NCBI RefSeq assembly: GCF_002813375.1
Contig: NZ_PHUJ01000003.1
Location: forward strand, 4,340,001-4,404,000
Length of the DNA: 64,000 nucleotides
Direction of reading: 5' to 3'
DNA from: Pseudonocardia alni
GTDB lineage: Bacteria > Actinomycetota > Actinomycetes > Mycobacteriales > Pseudonocardiaceae
Under the pieces are notes generated by a model. The model worked only from the letters and a program-made list of their open reading frames with translations, was not told the DNA's origin and did no database searches. Positions 1 to 9,225 of this stretch are shown here, in pieces. A program made the translations under genes and the position numbers. Within the stretch, counting starts at the first letter, position 1, and each line of letters starts with the position of its first letter.

Positions 1-66
1 CTCGGCGGTGCCGGGCTGCTGCTGCTCGTCGCCGGCGCCGTCCGGCTGCGTCGCGCCCGCGCGTGA
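1..66 (+). CDS. C-terminal end of a membrane-anchored protein (partial)
   Basis: An open frame runs in from the left edge and stops at 64-66. The 21 visible residues are a Leu/Ala/Gly/Val-rich stretch followed by an Arg-rich tail (VRLRRARA). That is the usual look of a C-terminal membrane anchor with cytoplasmic positive charges. Its stop overlaps the GTG of the sortase gene (GTGA at 63-66), so the two are translationally coupled. A sortase substrate would fit this position, but the LPXTG-type motif would lie outside the window, so that is inference only. Confidence 0.55.
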   Translation, partial: LGGAGLLLLVAGAVRLRRARA

Positions 67-992
67 CACCGCGGCGCCGGCGCCCGGCCGGGGGCGTACG
101 GGGAGCGGCCGCGCTGCTGATCCTCGGCGCCGCCCTGCTGGGCGCCGGCGCCGGTCTCGCACTCGGTGACGACGCCCGCGTCGAGGCGAGCGACCTCGGC
201 GCCGTGCCCGCGGGAACCGCCCCCGCCGCGACGCGTGCGGTGCCGGTGGCCCGGGCGGTGCCGGTCCTGGCGCCGCCGGACCCGGCTCCGGTGGTCGGGG
301 CGCCCGACGCCGCGGCGCTGCCGGGGGCGGCTGTTCCCGGTCCTTCCGGCCCGCCCGCTCCCTCGGTCCCGCCCCCACCCGCGTCCGCCGGGCTCCCGGC
401 GGGCCCGCTCCCCGGCCCCGGCGACCGCACCGGCCCCCTGCCCCGCTCCACCGGCCCGGCGCCGATCGCGCCGCGCGAGCCGTGGACCGTCTCGGCGGTC
501 TACCCGCTGCCCGTGGCCGAGCCCGGTGCCGCGTCGCCGCCGGTCGTCCCGTCCGTCCTGGAGCTCCCCGCCCGCGGCCTGTCCGCCCCCGTCGACGCGG
601 TCGGCACCGCCCCGAACGGCGGGATGGTCGTCCCCGACCAGGTGCGCACGGTCGGCTGGTGGGCCCCCGGTGTCCTCCCGGGCGGCGCGTCCGGGAGCGC
701 CGTGATCGCCGGTCACGTCGACTCGCGCACCCAGGGCATCGGGTTCCTGTCGGTGCTGCCGCAGCTCGTCGCGGGCGAGCCGGTCGTCGTCCGTGGCGCC
801 GACGGCCGCACCGCGGCCTACCGGGTCGTCGCGCGTCGCGAGTACGGCAAGCACGACCTGCCCCGCGAGGTGTTCCGCCGCGACGGCGACCCGCAGCTCG
901 TCCTCGTCACCTGCGGCGGGGTGTTCGACCCGGCGGCGGGGAGCTACGAGTCGAACATCGTCGTCTACGCCGTGCCGGCCGCTGCGCCCTGA
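63..992 (+). CDS. Sortase (class F-like)
   Basis: Cell-surface cysteine transpeptidase, 309 residues, starting at the GTG that overlaps the upstream stop codon. One hydrophobic segment at about residues 15-35 anchors it. A Pro/Ala-rich spacer of roughly 120 residues then crosses the wall, and the catalytic barrel fills the C-terminal half. The active-site His is in AGHVD (H218) and the Cys in VTCGG (C284); TCGGVFD is typical of class F sortases. After the Cys the last strand reads SYESNIVVYA. Many relatives have Arg where this protein has Glu in that segment, so the usual catalytic Arg is not obvious. Coupled to the upstream anchored protein, which could be its substrate. No strong ribosome site is needed because of the overlap. 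Confidence 0.85.
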   Translation: MTPRRRRPAGGVRGAAALLILGAALLGAGAGLALGDDARVEASDLGAVPAGTAPAATRAVPVARAVPVLAPPDPAPVVGAPDAAALPGAAVPGPSGPPAPSVPPPPASAGLPAGPLPGPGDRTGPLPRSTGPAPIAPREPWTVSAVYPLPVAEPGAASPPVVPSVLELPARGLSAPVDAVGTAPNGGMVVPDQVRTVGWWAPGVLPGGASGSAVIAGHVDSRTQGIGFLSVLPQLVAGEPVVVRGADGRTAAYRVVARREYGKHDLPREVFRRDGDPQLVLVTCGGVFDPAAGSYESNIVVYAVPAAAP

Positions 993-1050
993 GCCGTCCT
1001 CGCCGGATACCCGGTCGGGCCCGTGGCGACGACCGCCTACCCTGACCTGC

Positions 1051-2328
1051 GTGAGCAGCACCGTGACCACCCCGCAGGAGACGACCGAGGCGCCGGAGTC
1101 CGCCGCCGTCCGTGAGGCCGCGCAGCGCGCCCGGGCCGCCGCCCCGGCCGTCCGCGCCGCGGGCGAGGGCCGGATCGACGACGCCCTGCGCGCCGCCGCC
1201 TCGCTGATCCGGGACCGGGCGCACGAGCTGCTCGAGGTCAACGCCGCCGACGTCGCCGCCGCCGAGCGGAACGGCATGGCGGCGGGCCTGCTCGACCGGC
1301 TGCGGCTGGACCCCGAGCGGCTCGCCGGCATCGCCACCCAGCTCGAGGTGCTCGCCGCGACCCCCGAGCCGCCCACCGAGTGGCCGGTCCGCACGCTGGA
1401 GACCGGCGAGCGGGTGTTCGAGCGGCGCATCCCGGTCGGCGTCATCGGCGCGGTGTTCGAGGCCCGGCCGAACGTGACCGTCGACGTCGCCTCGCAGGTC
1501 CTCAAGGCCCGCAGCGCCGCCGTCCTGCGCACCGGGTCCGCCGCGCTCGGCAGTGCCACCGCGCTCGTCGAGCAGGTGCTGCGCCCCGCACTGGCCGACG
1601 CCGGGCTCCCCGAGGCCGCCGTGCAGCTCGTCCCGCTGCCCGGCCACGCCGGCGCCGAGGCCCTCGTCGGGTTGCCCGACCTGGTGCCGCTGGTCGTCGT
1701 CCGCGGGTCCGGGGACGTCACCCGCAAGCTGTCCGTGCTCGGCGCGACCGCGGGCACCCGGGTGCTCGCCCACGCCGACGGCGGCGGCGTCCTCTACCTC
1801 GACGCCAGCGCCACCGAGGCCGACGTCACGCGCCTGGTCACCGACTCCACCGACCGGCTCGGCGTCTGCAACCGGCTCAACCTGCTGCTCGTCGACCGGC
1901 CCGTCTACGACACCCTGCTGCCGGTCGCGAAGGCCGCCCTCGACGCCCGCGGCATCGCGCTGTCGCTGCCCCCGCACGACCACCCGCTCGGTCACGAGTG
2001 GGCGCTGGACTCCGGCGCCGAGGCGCACGTGACGGTCGCCGTCGTCGACGGCCCCGACGACGCCGCCGACACCGCCGCCCGGGAGACCTCCGGCCTGGCC
2101 GCGACGATCTGCGCCGCCGACGAGCAGGTCGCGCACCGTTTCATCGACCGCTACACCGGCACCGGGGTGTTCTGGAACGCGCCGTCGCGGCTGCTCGACG
2201 GCTACAAGCTGCTGGGGCTGCCCGAGACCGGCATCAACGTCGATCACACCCCCGGCCCCCGCGGCCCGGTCACCTACCGCGACCTCGGGCTGCGCCAGTT
2301 CGTGATCCTGCCGCCCGAGCACGCCTGA
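1051..2328 (+). CDS. proA: Gamma-glutamyl phosphate reductase
   Basis: Second enzyme of proline synthesis: NADPH-dependent reduction of L-glutamyl 5-phosphate to glutamate 5-semialdehyde in the cytoplasm. The 425-residue length is normal for the family. An aldehyde-dehydrogenase fold is visible: an N-terminal helical part, VFEARPNVTVDVASQ in the cofactor region, and the catalytic Cys in GVCNRLNLLLVD. The C-terminal GPVTYRDLGLRQFVI is characteristic of ProA. I chose GTG 1051 because homology begins there and a TACCCT box at 1038-1043 lies 7 bases before it, as in leaderless actinobacterial genes. The frame stays open about 86 codons upstream, but that stretch overlaps the sortase gene and is not protein-like. 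No proB lies next to it here. Confidence 0.95.
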   Translation: MSSTVTTPQETTEAPESAAVREAAQRARAAAPAVRAAGEGRIDDALRAAASLIRDRAHELLEVNAADVAAAERNGMAAGLLDRLRLDPERLAGIATQLEVLAATPEPPTEWPVRTLETGERVFERRIPVGVIGAVFEARPNVTVDVASQVLKARSAAVLRTGSAALGSATALVEQVLRPALADAGLPEAAVQLVPLPGHAGAEALVGLPDLVPLVVVRGSGDVTRKLSVLGATAGTRVLAHADGGGVLYLDASATEADVTRLVTDSTDRLGVCNRLNLLLVDRPVYDTLLPVAKAALDARGIALSLPPHDHPLGHEWALDSGAEAHVTVAVVDGPDDAADTAARETSGLAATICAADEQVAHRFIDRYTGTGVFWNAPSRLLDGYKLLGLPETGINVDHTPGPRGPVTYRDLGLRQFVILPPEHA

Positions 2329-2367
2329 CCGGGCAGGTTGTCGGGGGTGGGGGATAGCCTCGCTCCC

Positions 2368-3708
2368 GTGTCCGTGATCGCCGACAAATCCGCTCTCGAG
2401 CTGCACCGGGCCACGCTGGCCAACGGGCTGCGCGTGCTCGTCGTCCCGGACCCGGCCACCCCGGTGGTCGGGGTCTCGGTGCACGTCGACGTGGGCTTCC
2501 GTTCCGAGCCGGAGGGCCGCACCGGCTTCGCGCACCTGTTCGAGCACCTGATGTTCCAGGGCAGCGAGAGCCTGGAGAAGCTGGAGCACTTCCGGCAGGT
2601 CCAGTCCGCGGGCGGGATCTTCAACGGCTCGACCCACCAGGACTACACCGACTACTTCCAGGTGCTGCCCGGTGCGGCGCTGGAGCGGGCGCTGTTCCTG
2701 GAGTCCGACCGGCTGCGCGCCCCGAAGCTCACCGTCGAGAACCTGCGCAACCAGGTGGACGTCGTGAAGGAGGAGATCCGGCTCAACGTCCACAACCGCC
2801 CCTACGGCGGGTTCCCGTGGATCCTGCTGCCGCCGGTCCTCTACGACACCTTCCCGAACGCGCACAACGGCTACGGCGACTTCTCCGAGCTGGAGCAGGC
2901 GAGCCTGGACGACGCGGCCGCGTTCTTCGACACCTTCTACGCGCCGGGCAACGCGCTGGTCACCGTGCACGGTGACCTGTCCGAGCACGGCGTCGACGGC
3001 ACCCTCGCCCTGGTCGAGCGGCACTTCGGGGACATCCCCGCCCGGCCCGTCCCGCAGCGGCCGTCGTTCGCCGAGCCCGCTCCCGGCGCGGAGCGGCGGC
3101 AGACCGTGGCCGACGCCCACGCCCCGCTACCCGCCCTGGCGCTCGGCTACCGCGTCCCCGACCCGGCCGCGGAGCCCGACGCCTACCTGGCCCACGCCAT
3201 GCTCGCCACCGTCCTGGCCGACGGCGAGGCCTCGCGGCTGCAGCGCCGCCTGGTCCACGGCGGCGCCGACGGAGCCGGCCTGGTCACCGACGTCTCGGCG
3301 TCCAACGGCCTGATGGGCGGCCCGTTCGACGCCCGCGACCCCGACACCTTCACGATCACCGCGGTGCACCCGGCCGAGGTGTCCGCGGACCGGGTCACCG
3401 CCGCGGTCGACGAGGAGCTGGACCGCCTCGCCGAGCAGGGCCCCGGCACCGAGGAGCTGGAGCGCCAGACCGCCCGCTGGGTCGCCGCGCTGCACCGCGA
3501 GGACGACCGTGTCATGTACCGGATGCTCGGGCTCGGCGCCCGCGAACTGCTCTACGGCCGCGCCGAGCTCGCCGTGGAGCTCCCCGGCAGGCTGGCCGCC
3601 CTGACCGGTGCCGACGTCGCCGCCGCGGCCGCCCGGCTGCGTTCGGCCGGGCGGGCCGTTCTGCTGGTCGAGCCGGCCGCCGAACCGTCCGGGGACGGCG
3701 ACGCGTGA
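2368..3708 (+). CDS. M16 zinc metallopeptidase, catalytic subunit
   Basis: Insulinase/mitochondrial-processing-peptidase family protein of 446 residues. The inverted zinc motif HLFEH is at residues 56-60, and a downstream acidic pair (E135/E136) sits at the usual distance, so this half should be catalytically competent. There is no signal peptide, so it is probably cytoplasmic. GTG 2368 is preferred because TAGCCT (2355-2360) lies 7 bases upstream, a leaderless pattern; a second GTG two codons later is possible. The next gene encodes a second M16 protein without the zinc motif. Bacterial M16 proteins of this length usually work as such heterodimers. Substrate unknown. Confidence 0.9.
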   Translation: MSVIADKSALELHRATLANGLRVLVVPDPATPVVGVSVHVDVGFRSEPEGRTGFAHLFEHLMFQGSESLEKLEHFRQVQSAGGIFNGSTHQDYTDYFQVLPGAALERALFLESDRLRAPKLTVENLRNQVDVVKEEIRLNVHNRPYGGFPWILLPPVLYDTFPNAHNGYGDFSELEQASLDDAAAFFDTFYAPGNALVTVHGDLSEHGVDGTLALVERHFGDIPARPVPQRPSFAEPAPGAERRQTVADAHAPLPALALGYRVPDPAAEPDAYLAHAMLATVLADGEASRLQRRLVHGGADGAGLVTDVSASNGLMGGPFDARDPDTFTITAVHPAEVSADRVTAAVDEELDRLAEQGPGTEELERQTARWVAALHREDDRVMYRMLGLGARELLYGRAELAVELPGRLAALTGADVAAAAARLRSAGRAVLLVEPAAEPSGDGDA

Positions 3709-3757
3709 GCGCCCCGACCCGTCCCGGCACCGTGAACCACACCGAAGGGGGCTCCGC

Positions 3758-5152
3758 GTGAGCGCCGCCCGCACACACCGCAGCGCGGAGGAGATCGGCC
3801 GCACCGAGCGCGGCCCCCGCCCGTTGCCCGCGCTCGGCCGCACCAGGGAGGTGCCGCTGCCGGACGTGCTCACCGAGACCCTGCCGAACGGGCTGACCGT
3901 CCTGGCCGCGCGCCGCCCCGGGGTCCCGCTCGTCGAGACCGTCCTGCGTATCCCGGCCGCCTCGCCGGAGCCGGTCGCCGACGCCGCCCGCACCGCGGGC
4001 ACCGAGGTGCTCGCCGAGACCATCCTGACCGGCACCGCGGGCCGCGACCGGATCGGTATCGACGACGCGCTCGCCTCGGTCGGCGGGGAACTCGGCGTCG
4101 CCGTCGACCCGGAGTACCTGCAGGCGGGCGGCTCCGCGCTGGCCACCGGTCTGCCGACGGTCCTCGACGTCCTCGCCGACGTCCTCACCGCCGCCACCCA
4201 CTCCGACGTCGAGGTCGCCCGCGAGCGGTCCCGGCTGGCCGAGCGGATCGCCGTCGCCCGCGCGCAGCCGCGCACCGTCGCCCGCGAGGCGCTGATGCGC
4301 CGCCGCTTCGGCGACCACCCCATCGTCTCGGAGATGCCGACCGCCGAGGCCGTCGCCGCGGTCACCCCCGGGCGCGTGCGGGAGCTGCACGCCGACCTCG
4401 TCGTCCCGGACGGGGCGAGCCTGGTCCTCGTCGGGGACATCGACCCCGAGGCCGCGATCGCCGAGGTCGCCCGCCGGCTCGGGGGGTGGACCGGAGACCA
4501 CCCCGCCCGGTGGCTGTCCGCCCCGCCGGTGCCGCAGGCGGGCGACCTGGAGCTGGTCCACCGGCCCGGCTCCGTGCAGTCCCAGCTGCGTCTCACCGCG
4601 CCCGGCCTGGACCGCACCGACGAGCGCTACACCGCGTTCCAGCTCGCGAACCTCGTGTTCGGCGGTTACTTCTCCTCGCGCTGGATGGAGAACATCCGCG
4701 AGGACAAGGGCTACACCTACGGCGCGCACTCCGGGCAGGAGTTCGTGCCCGGTGGCGCGGTGCTCGGTCTCGACGCCGACGTCGCCTCCGACGTCACCGC
4801 CGCCGCCCTGCTCGAGACCCGCTACGAGCTCGGCCGCATGGTCGCGGTCCCGCCGACCGAGCAGGAGGTCACCTCGGCCCGTCGCTACGCGATCGGCTCG
4901 CTGCTGATCTCGCTGGACAGCCAGTCCGCGCTGGCCGGCACCCTGTCCGCGCTGCACGCCGCCGGGCTCGACGTCGACTGGCTCCGGGACCGGCCGCGCC
5001 GGCTGGAGGCGGTCACCGTCGACGAGGTCGCCGCGGCCGCCACCGCGCTGTTCGCACCGACCCGGTTCACCGGGGTGGTCGTCGGTGACGCCGACGTGGT
5101 CGGGCCACCGCTCGCCGCGCTCGGCGGCGTGGTCCGCGGAGGCGGGCGATGA
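3758..5152 (+). CDS. M16 peptidase-like protein, non-catalytic partner
   Basis: The 464-residue partner of the preceding M16 peptidase. The HxxEH zinc motif is absent from the N-terminal domain. The C-terminal half keeps the Arg/Tyr substrate-clamp region (SSRWMENIREDKGYTYG) seen in the non-catalytic chain of M16 heterodimers. Start GTG 3758 follows a GAAGGGGG ribosome site, 49 bases after the upstream stop. The 3' end overlaps nudC by four bases (ATGA), so three genes form one transcription unit. Function inferred from the family: it completes the closed chamber around a peptide substrate. Confidence 0.87.
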   Translation: MSAARTHRSAEEIGRTERGPRPLPALGRTREVPLPDVLTETLPNGLTVLAARRPGVPLVETVLRIPAASPEPVADAARTAGTEVLAETILTGTAGRDRIGIDDALASVGGELGVAVDPEYLQAGGSALATGLPTVLDVLADVLTAATHSDVEVARERSRLAERIAVARAQPRTVAREALMRRRFGDHPIVSEMPTAEAVAAVTPGRVRELHADLVVPDGASLVLVGDIDPEAAIAEVARRLGGWTGDHPARWLSAPPVPQAGDLELVHRPGSVQSQLRLTAPGLDRTDERYTAFQLANLVFGGYFSSRWMENIREDKGYTYGAHSGQEFVPGGAVLGLDADVASDVTAAALLETRYELGRMVAVPPTEQEVTSARRYAIGSLLISLDSQSALAGTLSALHAAGLDVDWLRDRPRRLEAVTVDEVAAAATALFAPTRFTGVVVGDADVVGPPLAALGGVVRGGGR

Positions 5153-6174
5153 GCCCCGGGGACTTCTCCCTGACCCAGGAGCCGGTGCTGTCGCGCAACG
5201 CGCTCTCCCGCGACGAGAACCGGCGCCTGGACCCGGCCTACGTGCGCGACACGTGGGCGACGGCGCGCGTGGTCGTCGTCGACGAGTCCGGACGCACCCC
5301 GGTGGACTGGGAGGTCGAACCGGGCCGCGAGTTCCGCGAGGTCGACGCCGCCGCCTGGGACGACGCGGCGGGCCGTGGCGGGCACGTCCGGACCCGCGCG
5401 GGCACCGACGTCGCCGCGGAGCCGCCGGCCGAGGCCGTGCTGCTCGGCGAGCGCGAGGGCGTCCCGTACTGGGCGGTGCGCGTCGGGACCGAACGCACCG
5501 CCGACAGCGACATCTTCACCGGCGAGGGGGAATGGGCGGACCTGCGCGCCGCGGGCGCGTTCCTCGACCCGCTCGGGTCCGGGCTGCTCACCGGCGCGGT
5601 CGCCACGCTGAACTGGCACGACCGGGCCCGGTTCTGCGCGATCGACGGCACCCGCACCCGCCCGCACAACGCGGGCTGGGCCCGGGTCTGCGACAACGGC
5701 CACGAGGAGTACCCGCGCACCGACCCGGCGATCATCTGCCTGGTGCACGACGGTGCGGACCGCGTCCTGCTCGCCCGCCAGCCGGTGTGGCCGGCCGGGC
5801 GCTACTCGGTGCTCGCCGGGTTCGTCGAGTCCGGCGAGTCGCTGGAGGCGTGCGTGCACCGCGAGATCTCCGAGGAGGTCGGCATCGCCGTGTCCGACGT
5901 GCGGTACCTCGGCAGCCAGGCGTGGCCGTTCCCGCGGTCGCTGATGGTCGGCTTCCACGCGATCGGGGACCCGGAGGTCCCGCTGACGCCGCAGGACGGC
6001 GAGATCGCCGACGCCGTGTGGATCACCCGGGACACGCTGCGGGCGGCACTGGCCCGCGGCGACTGGGGCACCCGGGACGAGCCCGACCCCACCGACGGAC
6101 CGGTGGTCATGCTGCCGGGGAAGGTCTCGATCGCACGCACCATGCTGGAGTCCTGGGCCGCCGCCGGGAACTGA
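5149..6174 (+). CDS. nudC: NAD+ diphosphatase / NAD-RNA decapping Nudix hydrolase
   Basis: Hydrolyses NAD(H) to NMN(H) and AMP; family members also remove NAD caps from RNA 5' ends. Of the 341 residues, the N-terminal domain is poorly conserved. A degenerate zinc ribbon follows (FCAIDGT then VCDNGHEEYPRTDP). The Nudix box lies at about residues 224-246 (G..E..REISEEVGI). SQAWPFPRS, the signature of the NADH-pyrophosphatase subgroup, follows the box. Two of the zinc-ligand positions appear replaced, which is common in actinobacterial NudC. The ATG overlaps the stop of the M16 partner. Its order next to the mycoredoxin and uvrD2 genes matches the Rv3199c region of M. tuberculosis. Confidence 0.93.
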   Translation: MSPGDFSLTQEPVLSRNALSRDENRRLDPAYVRDTWATARVVVVDESGRTPVDWEVEPGREFREVDAAAWDDAAGRGGHVRTRAGTDVAAEPPAEAVLLGEREGVPYWAVRVGTERTADSDIFTGEGEWADLRAAGAFLDPLGSGLLTGAVATLNWHDRARFCAIDGTRTRPHNAGWARVCDNGHEEYPRTDPAIICLVHDGADRVLLARQPVWPAGRYSVLAGFVESGESLEACVHREISEEVGIAVSDVRYLGSQAWPFPRSLMVGFHAIGDPEVPLTPQDGEIADAVWITRDTLRAALARGDWGTRDEPDPTDGPVVMLPGKVSIARTMLESWAAAGN

Positions 6175-6187
6175 CCCCGCAGACGAA

Positions 6188-6230
6188 GCGGCGGCCCGCC
6201 CCCGGTGAGGTACCGGTGGCGGGCCGCCGC
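6188..6230. terminator. Bidirectional hairpin between convergent nudC and mycoredoxin genes
   Basis: A perfect 13-bp stem (6188-6200 with 6218-6230) contains a smaller 5-bp stem in its loop. It lies between the convergent 3' ends and has no T-run. It could serve both directions. Confidence 0.65.
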
Positions 6231-6258
6231 GCTCCGTGGTGGGAGATCAGGGGAGGTG

Positions 6259-6498
6259 TCAGACCCCGAGCCGGGTCTTCACCTCGGAGAAGCTGGGGTT
6301 CGTCGCGACCGACTCGTCCGGGAAGACGACGGTCGGCACCGTGCGGTTGCCGCCGTTGGCCTTCTCGACGAACGCCACGGCGTCCGGCTCACGCTCGATG
6401 TCGATCTCGCGGTAGCCGATGCCGGCCTGGTCGAGCTGCAGCTTGAGACGACGGCAAAAGCCGCACCAGCTGGTCGTGTACATCGTCAGGTCCGCCAT
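6259..6498 (-). CDS. mrx1: Mycoredoxin (mycothiol-dependent glutaredoxin-like protein)
   Basis: A 79-residue thioredoxin-fold protein that reduces protein-mycothiol mixed disulfides in the cytoplasm. The active site is WCGFC with Cys12 and Cys15. The cis-Pro loop TVPTVVF is present, and the short length with no extra domains is as expected. The ATG is at 6498 on the minus strand. It sits between nudC and uvrD2 exactly as Rv3198A does in M. tuberculosis, which supports the assignment over a generic glutaredoxin. Transcribed divergently from uvrD2, so the 6499-6615 interval holds both promoters. Confidence 0.93.
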   Translation of the reverse strand: MADLTMYTTSWCGFCRRLKLQLDQAGIGYREIDIEREPDAVAFVEKANGGNRTVPTVVFPDESVATNPSFSEVKTRLGV

Positions 6499-6615
6499 AC
6501 CGGGTGCAACGGGCCCGCTCGCGGGATTCTTCCCGCCCCGCTGTGACCTGCCCGGCACCCGGACGGGCGGGACGGGCGACCCGTGACCGTCGGGGGTGGG
6601 TGTCAGGATGGGTGG

Positions 6616-8757
6616 GTGCCGTCCCGATCTACCACCCGCCCCGCCCGTGCGACCCGCGCCGTGCCGGACCCGGCGGCCCCGATCGGCGCGGACGGTCTGG
6701 ACCCCGAGCAGCGGGCCGCGGTGCACGCGCCGCGCGGCCCGGTCTGCGTCCTCGCGGGGGCGGGCACCGGTAAGACCCGCACGATCACCCGGCGGATCGC
6801 CCACCTCGTGACCTCGGGCCACGTCGCCGCCACCCAGGTCCTCGCCGTCACCTTCACCGCCCGCGCCGCGGGGGAGCTGCGCACCCGGCTGCGCGCCCTC
6901 GACGCCTCCGGGGTGCAGGCCCGCACCTTCCACGCCGCGGCGCTGCGTCAGCTGCGCTACTTCTGGCCACAGATGGTCGGCGGCAGCCCGTGGCCGCTGC
7001 TCGACGGCAAGCTGCGGCTCGTCGGCCAGGCGGCCGCCCGCGCCCGGGCCGGCACCGACTCCGACGCGCTGCGCGACCTCGCCTCCGAGATCGAGTGGGC
7101 GAAGTCGACCCTGGTCGCCCCGTCGGACTACGCGGCCGAGGTCGCCCGCCGTCGCCGCGACACCCCCGGCCCGGCCGAGCAGGTGGCCGCCGTCTACGCC
7201 GCGTACGAGGAGCTGAAGAACGCGAGCGAGCAGCTCGACTTCGACGACCTGCTCCTGCACACCGCGATCGCGCTGGAGGAGCACGGCGGCGTCGCCGAGG
7301 AGTTCCGGTCCCGTTACCGGTGCTTCGTCGTCGACGAGTACCAGGACGTCACCCCGTTGCAGCAGCGCCTGCTCGACGCCTGGCTCGGCGACCGCGACGA
7401 CCTCACCGTCGTCGGCGACGCCAACCAGACGATCTACACCTTCGCCGGCGCCTCCCCCCGGTACCTGCTGGAGTTCCCGCGCCGTTTCCCCGACGCCGCG
7501 GTCGTGCGCCTGCAGCGCGACTACCGCTCCACCCCGCAGATCGTCGGCTGCGCGAACCAGCTGATCGGCGCCGCCCGCAACCGGCCCGCCGGGTCCCGGC
7601 TGCAGCTCATCGGGCAGCTCCCGCCCGGCCCCGACCCGGACTTCTCCGAGCACGACGACGAGGCCGGGGAGGCCGCCGCCGTCGCGGGCCGGATCCTGAC
7701 CCTGATCAACGACGGCACCGAGCCGTCGCAGATCGCGGTGCTGTTCCGGATCAACGCCCAGTCCGAGGCGTTCGAGCAGGCCCTGTCCGACGCCGGCGTG
7801 CCCTACCAGATCCGCGGCGGGGAGCGGTTCTTCAACCGGCCCGAGATCCGCCGGGCGATGCTCGCGCTGCGCACCGCGGCGCCGGACCAGCGGCCGGGCA
7901 CCGACCTCGTCGACGTCACCCGCGCGGTGCTCACCGCCCGCGCCGGACTGACCGACGAGCCGCCGAAGGGCGCGACGCTGCGCGCGCAGTGGGAGTCGCT
8001 GCTGGCGCTGGTCGGCGTCGCCGAGGAGCTGGCCGCGGTCGAGCGGCAGGCCGACCTGCGCCGGTTGTGCGGGGAGCTGGAGACCCGCGCCGACCACGCG
8101 CAGGCGCCCGTCGTCAACGGCGTCACGCTGGCGTCGTTGCACGCGGCGAAGGGCCTGGAGTGGGATGCGGTGTTCCTCGTCGGGCTCGCCGACGGCACCC
8201 TCCCCATCGGTCACGCCGGGGACGACGAGGCCGCCGTCGAGGAGGAACGCCGGCTGTTCTACGTCGGCGTCACCCGCGCCCGGCGGGTGCTGTCGATGTC
8301 GTGGTCGCTGACCCGGGCCTCCGGGCGCGGGCCGAAGCGACGCCGCTCGCGGTTCCTGTACGGACTGATCCCGGACTCGCACCCGGCGTCCCGGGTGGCC
8401 GGCGAGCGCCGGCCCGGGGGCGCCCGGCCCAAGTGCCGCGTCTGCGGGACCCCGCTGTTCGGGACCACCGCTACCAAGCTCCTGCGCTGCGACGACTGCC
8501 CGTCCGATGTGGACCTGGAATTGCTGGACCGCCTCAAGCAGTGGCGGTCGGCGGCGGCGAAGGCGCAGGACGTGCCCGGCTTCGTCGTGCTCACCGACGC
8601 GACGCTCACCGCGATCGCGGAGCAGCGGCCCGCCGGACCGTCGGCGCTGGTGGGCATCCCGGGGATCGGCGCGGCCAAGCTGGACCGCTACGGCGACGAC
8701 GTGCTGCGGGTGCTCGCCGAGCACGCGGCGGAGGGTTCACGACCCCCTCTTCGGTAG
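6616..8757 (+). CDS. uvrD2: ATP-dependent DNA helicase UvrD2
   Basis: Superfamily 1 helicase of 713 residues. The Walker A motif GAGTGKT is near residue 50. Motif II is VDEYQD, motif III is VVGDANQTIY, and the C-terminal motifs include SLHAAKGLEW. A four-Cys zinc module (CRVCG then CDDC) and an HRDC domain with GIPGIGAAKLDRYG follow. That combination is the UvrD2 architecture and separates it from UvrD1/PcrA. GTG 6616 is chosen because homologues start shortly before the ATPase core and a CAGGAT box at 6604-6609 lies 6 bases upstream. It keeps the neighbourhood of Rv3198c, with whiB7 downstream. Confidence 0.95.
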   Translation: MPSRSTTRPARATRAVPDPAAPIGADGLDPEQRAAVHAPRGPVCVLAGAGTGKTRTITRRIAHLVTSGHVAATQVLAVTFTARAAGELRTRLRALDASGVQARTFHAAALRQLRYFWPQMVGGSPWPLLDGKLRLVGQAAARARAGTDSDALRDLASEIEWAKSTLVAPSDYAAEVARRRRDTPGPAEQVAAVYAAYEELKNASEQLDFDDLLLHTAIALEEHGGVAEEFRSRYRCFVVDEYQDVTPLQQRLLDAWLGDRDDLTVVGDANQTIYTFAGASPRYLLEFPRRFPDAAVVRLQRDYRSTPQIVGCANQLIGAARNRPAGSRLQLIGQLPPGPDPDFSEHDDEAGEAAAVAGRILTLINDGTEPSQIAVLFRINAQSEAFEQALSDAGVPYQIRGGERFFNRPEIRRAMLALRTAAPDQRPGTDLVDVTRAVLTARAGLTDEPPKGATLRAQWESLLALVGVAEELAAVERQADLRRLCGELETRADHAQAPVVNGVTLASLHAAKGLEWDAVFLVGLADGTLPIGHAGDDEAAVEEERRLFYVGVTRARRVLSMSWSLTRASGRGPKRRRSRFLYGLIPDSHPASRVAGERRPGGARPKCRVCGTPLFGTTATKLLRCDDCPSDVDLELLDRLKQWRSAAAKAQDVPGFVVLTDATLTAIAEQRPAGPSALVGIPGIGAAKLDRYGDDVLRVLAEHAAEGSRPPLR

Positions 8758-8909
8758 GGATCGGCGTGAACTTCCGGCGAGACTTCGAATAATCGGTTGC
8801 CGTGCCGTGCGCAGCACTTCTACTGTCGTCGGCACCAGGTGGAGCGCCATGCTCCCGACACAGACGCGTCGCGCGGGAGACCGCGGACGGAACCGGAGGA
8901 GGTGACGAG

Positions 8910-9203
8910 ATGGGCACGATCGACACGACCGACCTGATCGGCACCACCCTGTCCGTCCCGGCCCCGGTGTGCGTCCCGGAGCAGACCGTCGTCGCGCACG
9001 ACGTCGCTCACGCGGGCATCGCGGTCACCGGGGAGTCCGGCGTCCGTCGTCGCCACCAGGGGGTGGCGCTGCTCGCGCCGTCGACGCTCCGCGCCACGGG
9101 TGAGGTGTACCCGCTGGGCGGCATGCCGGTCGCGGTCACCGGCCCGATCTTCGATGACAAGTGCACAGCTGCGTTCGTTCCCGGGCGCCGAGGGGGTACC
9201 TGA
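8910..9203 (+). CDS. 97-residue protein encoded in the whiB7 leader region
   Basis: Not recognised as a named family. A very good ribosome site (GGAGGAGGTGA) ends 6-7 bases before ATG 8910. The product has no transmembrane segment, one Cys in each half (VPAPVCVPE; DDKCTAAF), many beta-branched residues and a basic C-terminus. It stops 22 bases before the strong terminator that precedes whiB7. Two readings are possible: an independent small protein whose mRNA ends at that terminator, or a long leader reading frame whose translation controls read-through into whiB7. Known whiB7/wblC leaders use short upstream frames plus a terminator, so 97 codons would be unusually long. Confidence 0.6.
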   Translation: MGTIDTTDLIGTTLSVPAPVCVPEQTVVAHDVAHAGIAVTGESGVRRRHQGVALLAPSTLRATGEVYPLGGMPVAVTGPIFDDKCTAAFVPGRRGGT

Positions 9204-9225
9204 CCCTCAGCACCCAGCGAGTCCC

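Noticed and set aside
907..3120. Very long open frames antisense to proA and M16 genes (and similar ones across the window, such as under prfB and the giant synthase)
   Set aside because: High GC removes stop codons from alternate frames. These have repetitive Arg/Gly/Val composition and no recognisable domain, and they cover genes with clear homology.
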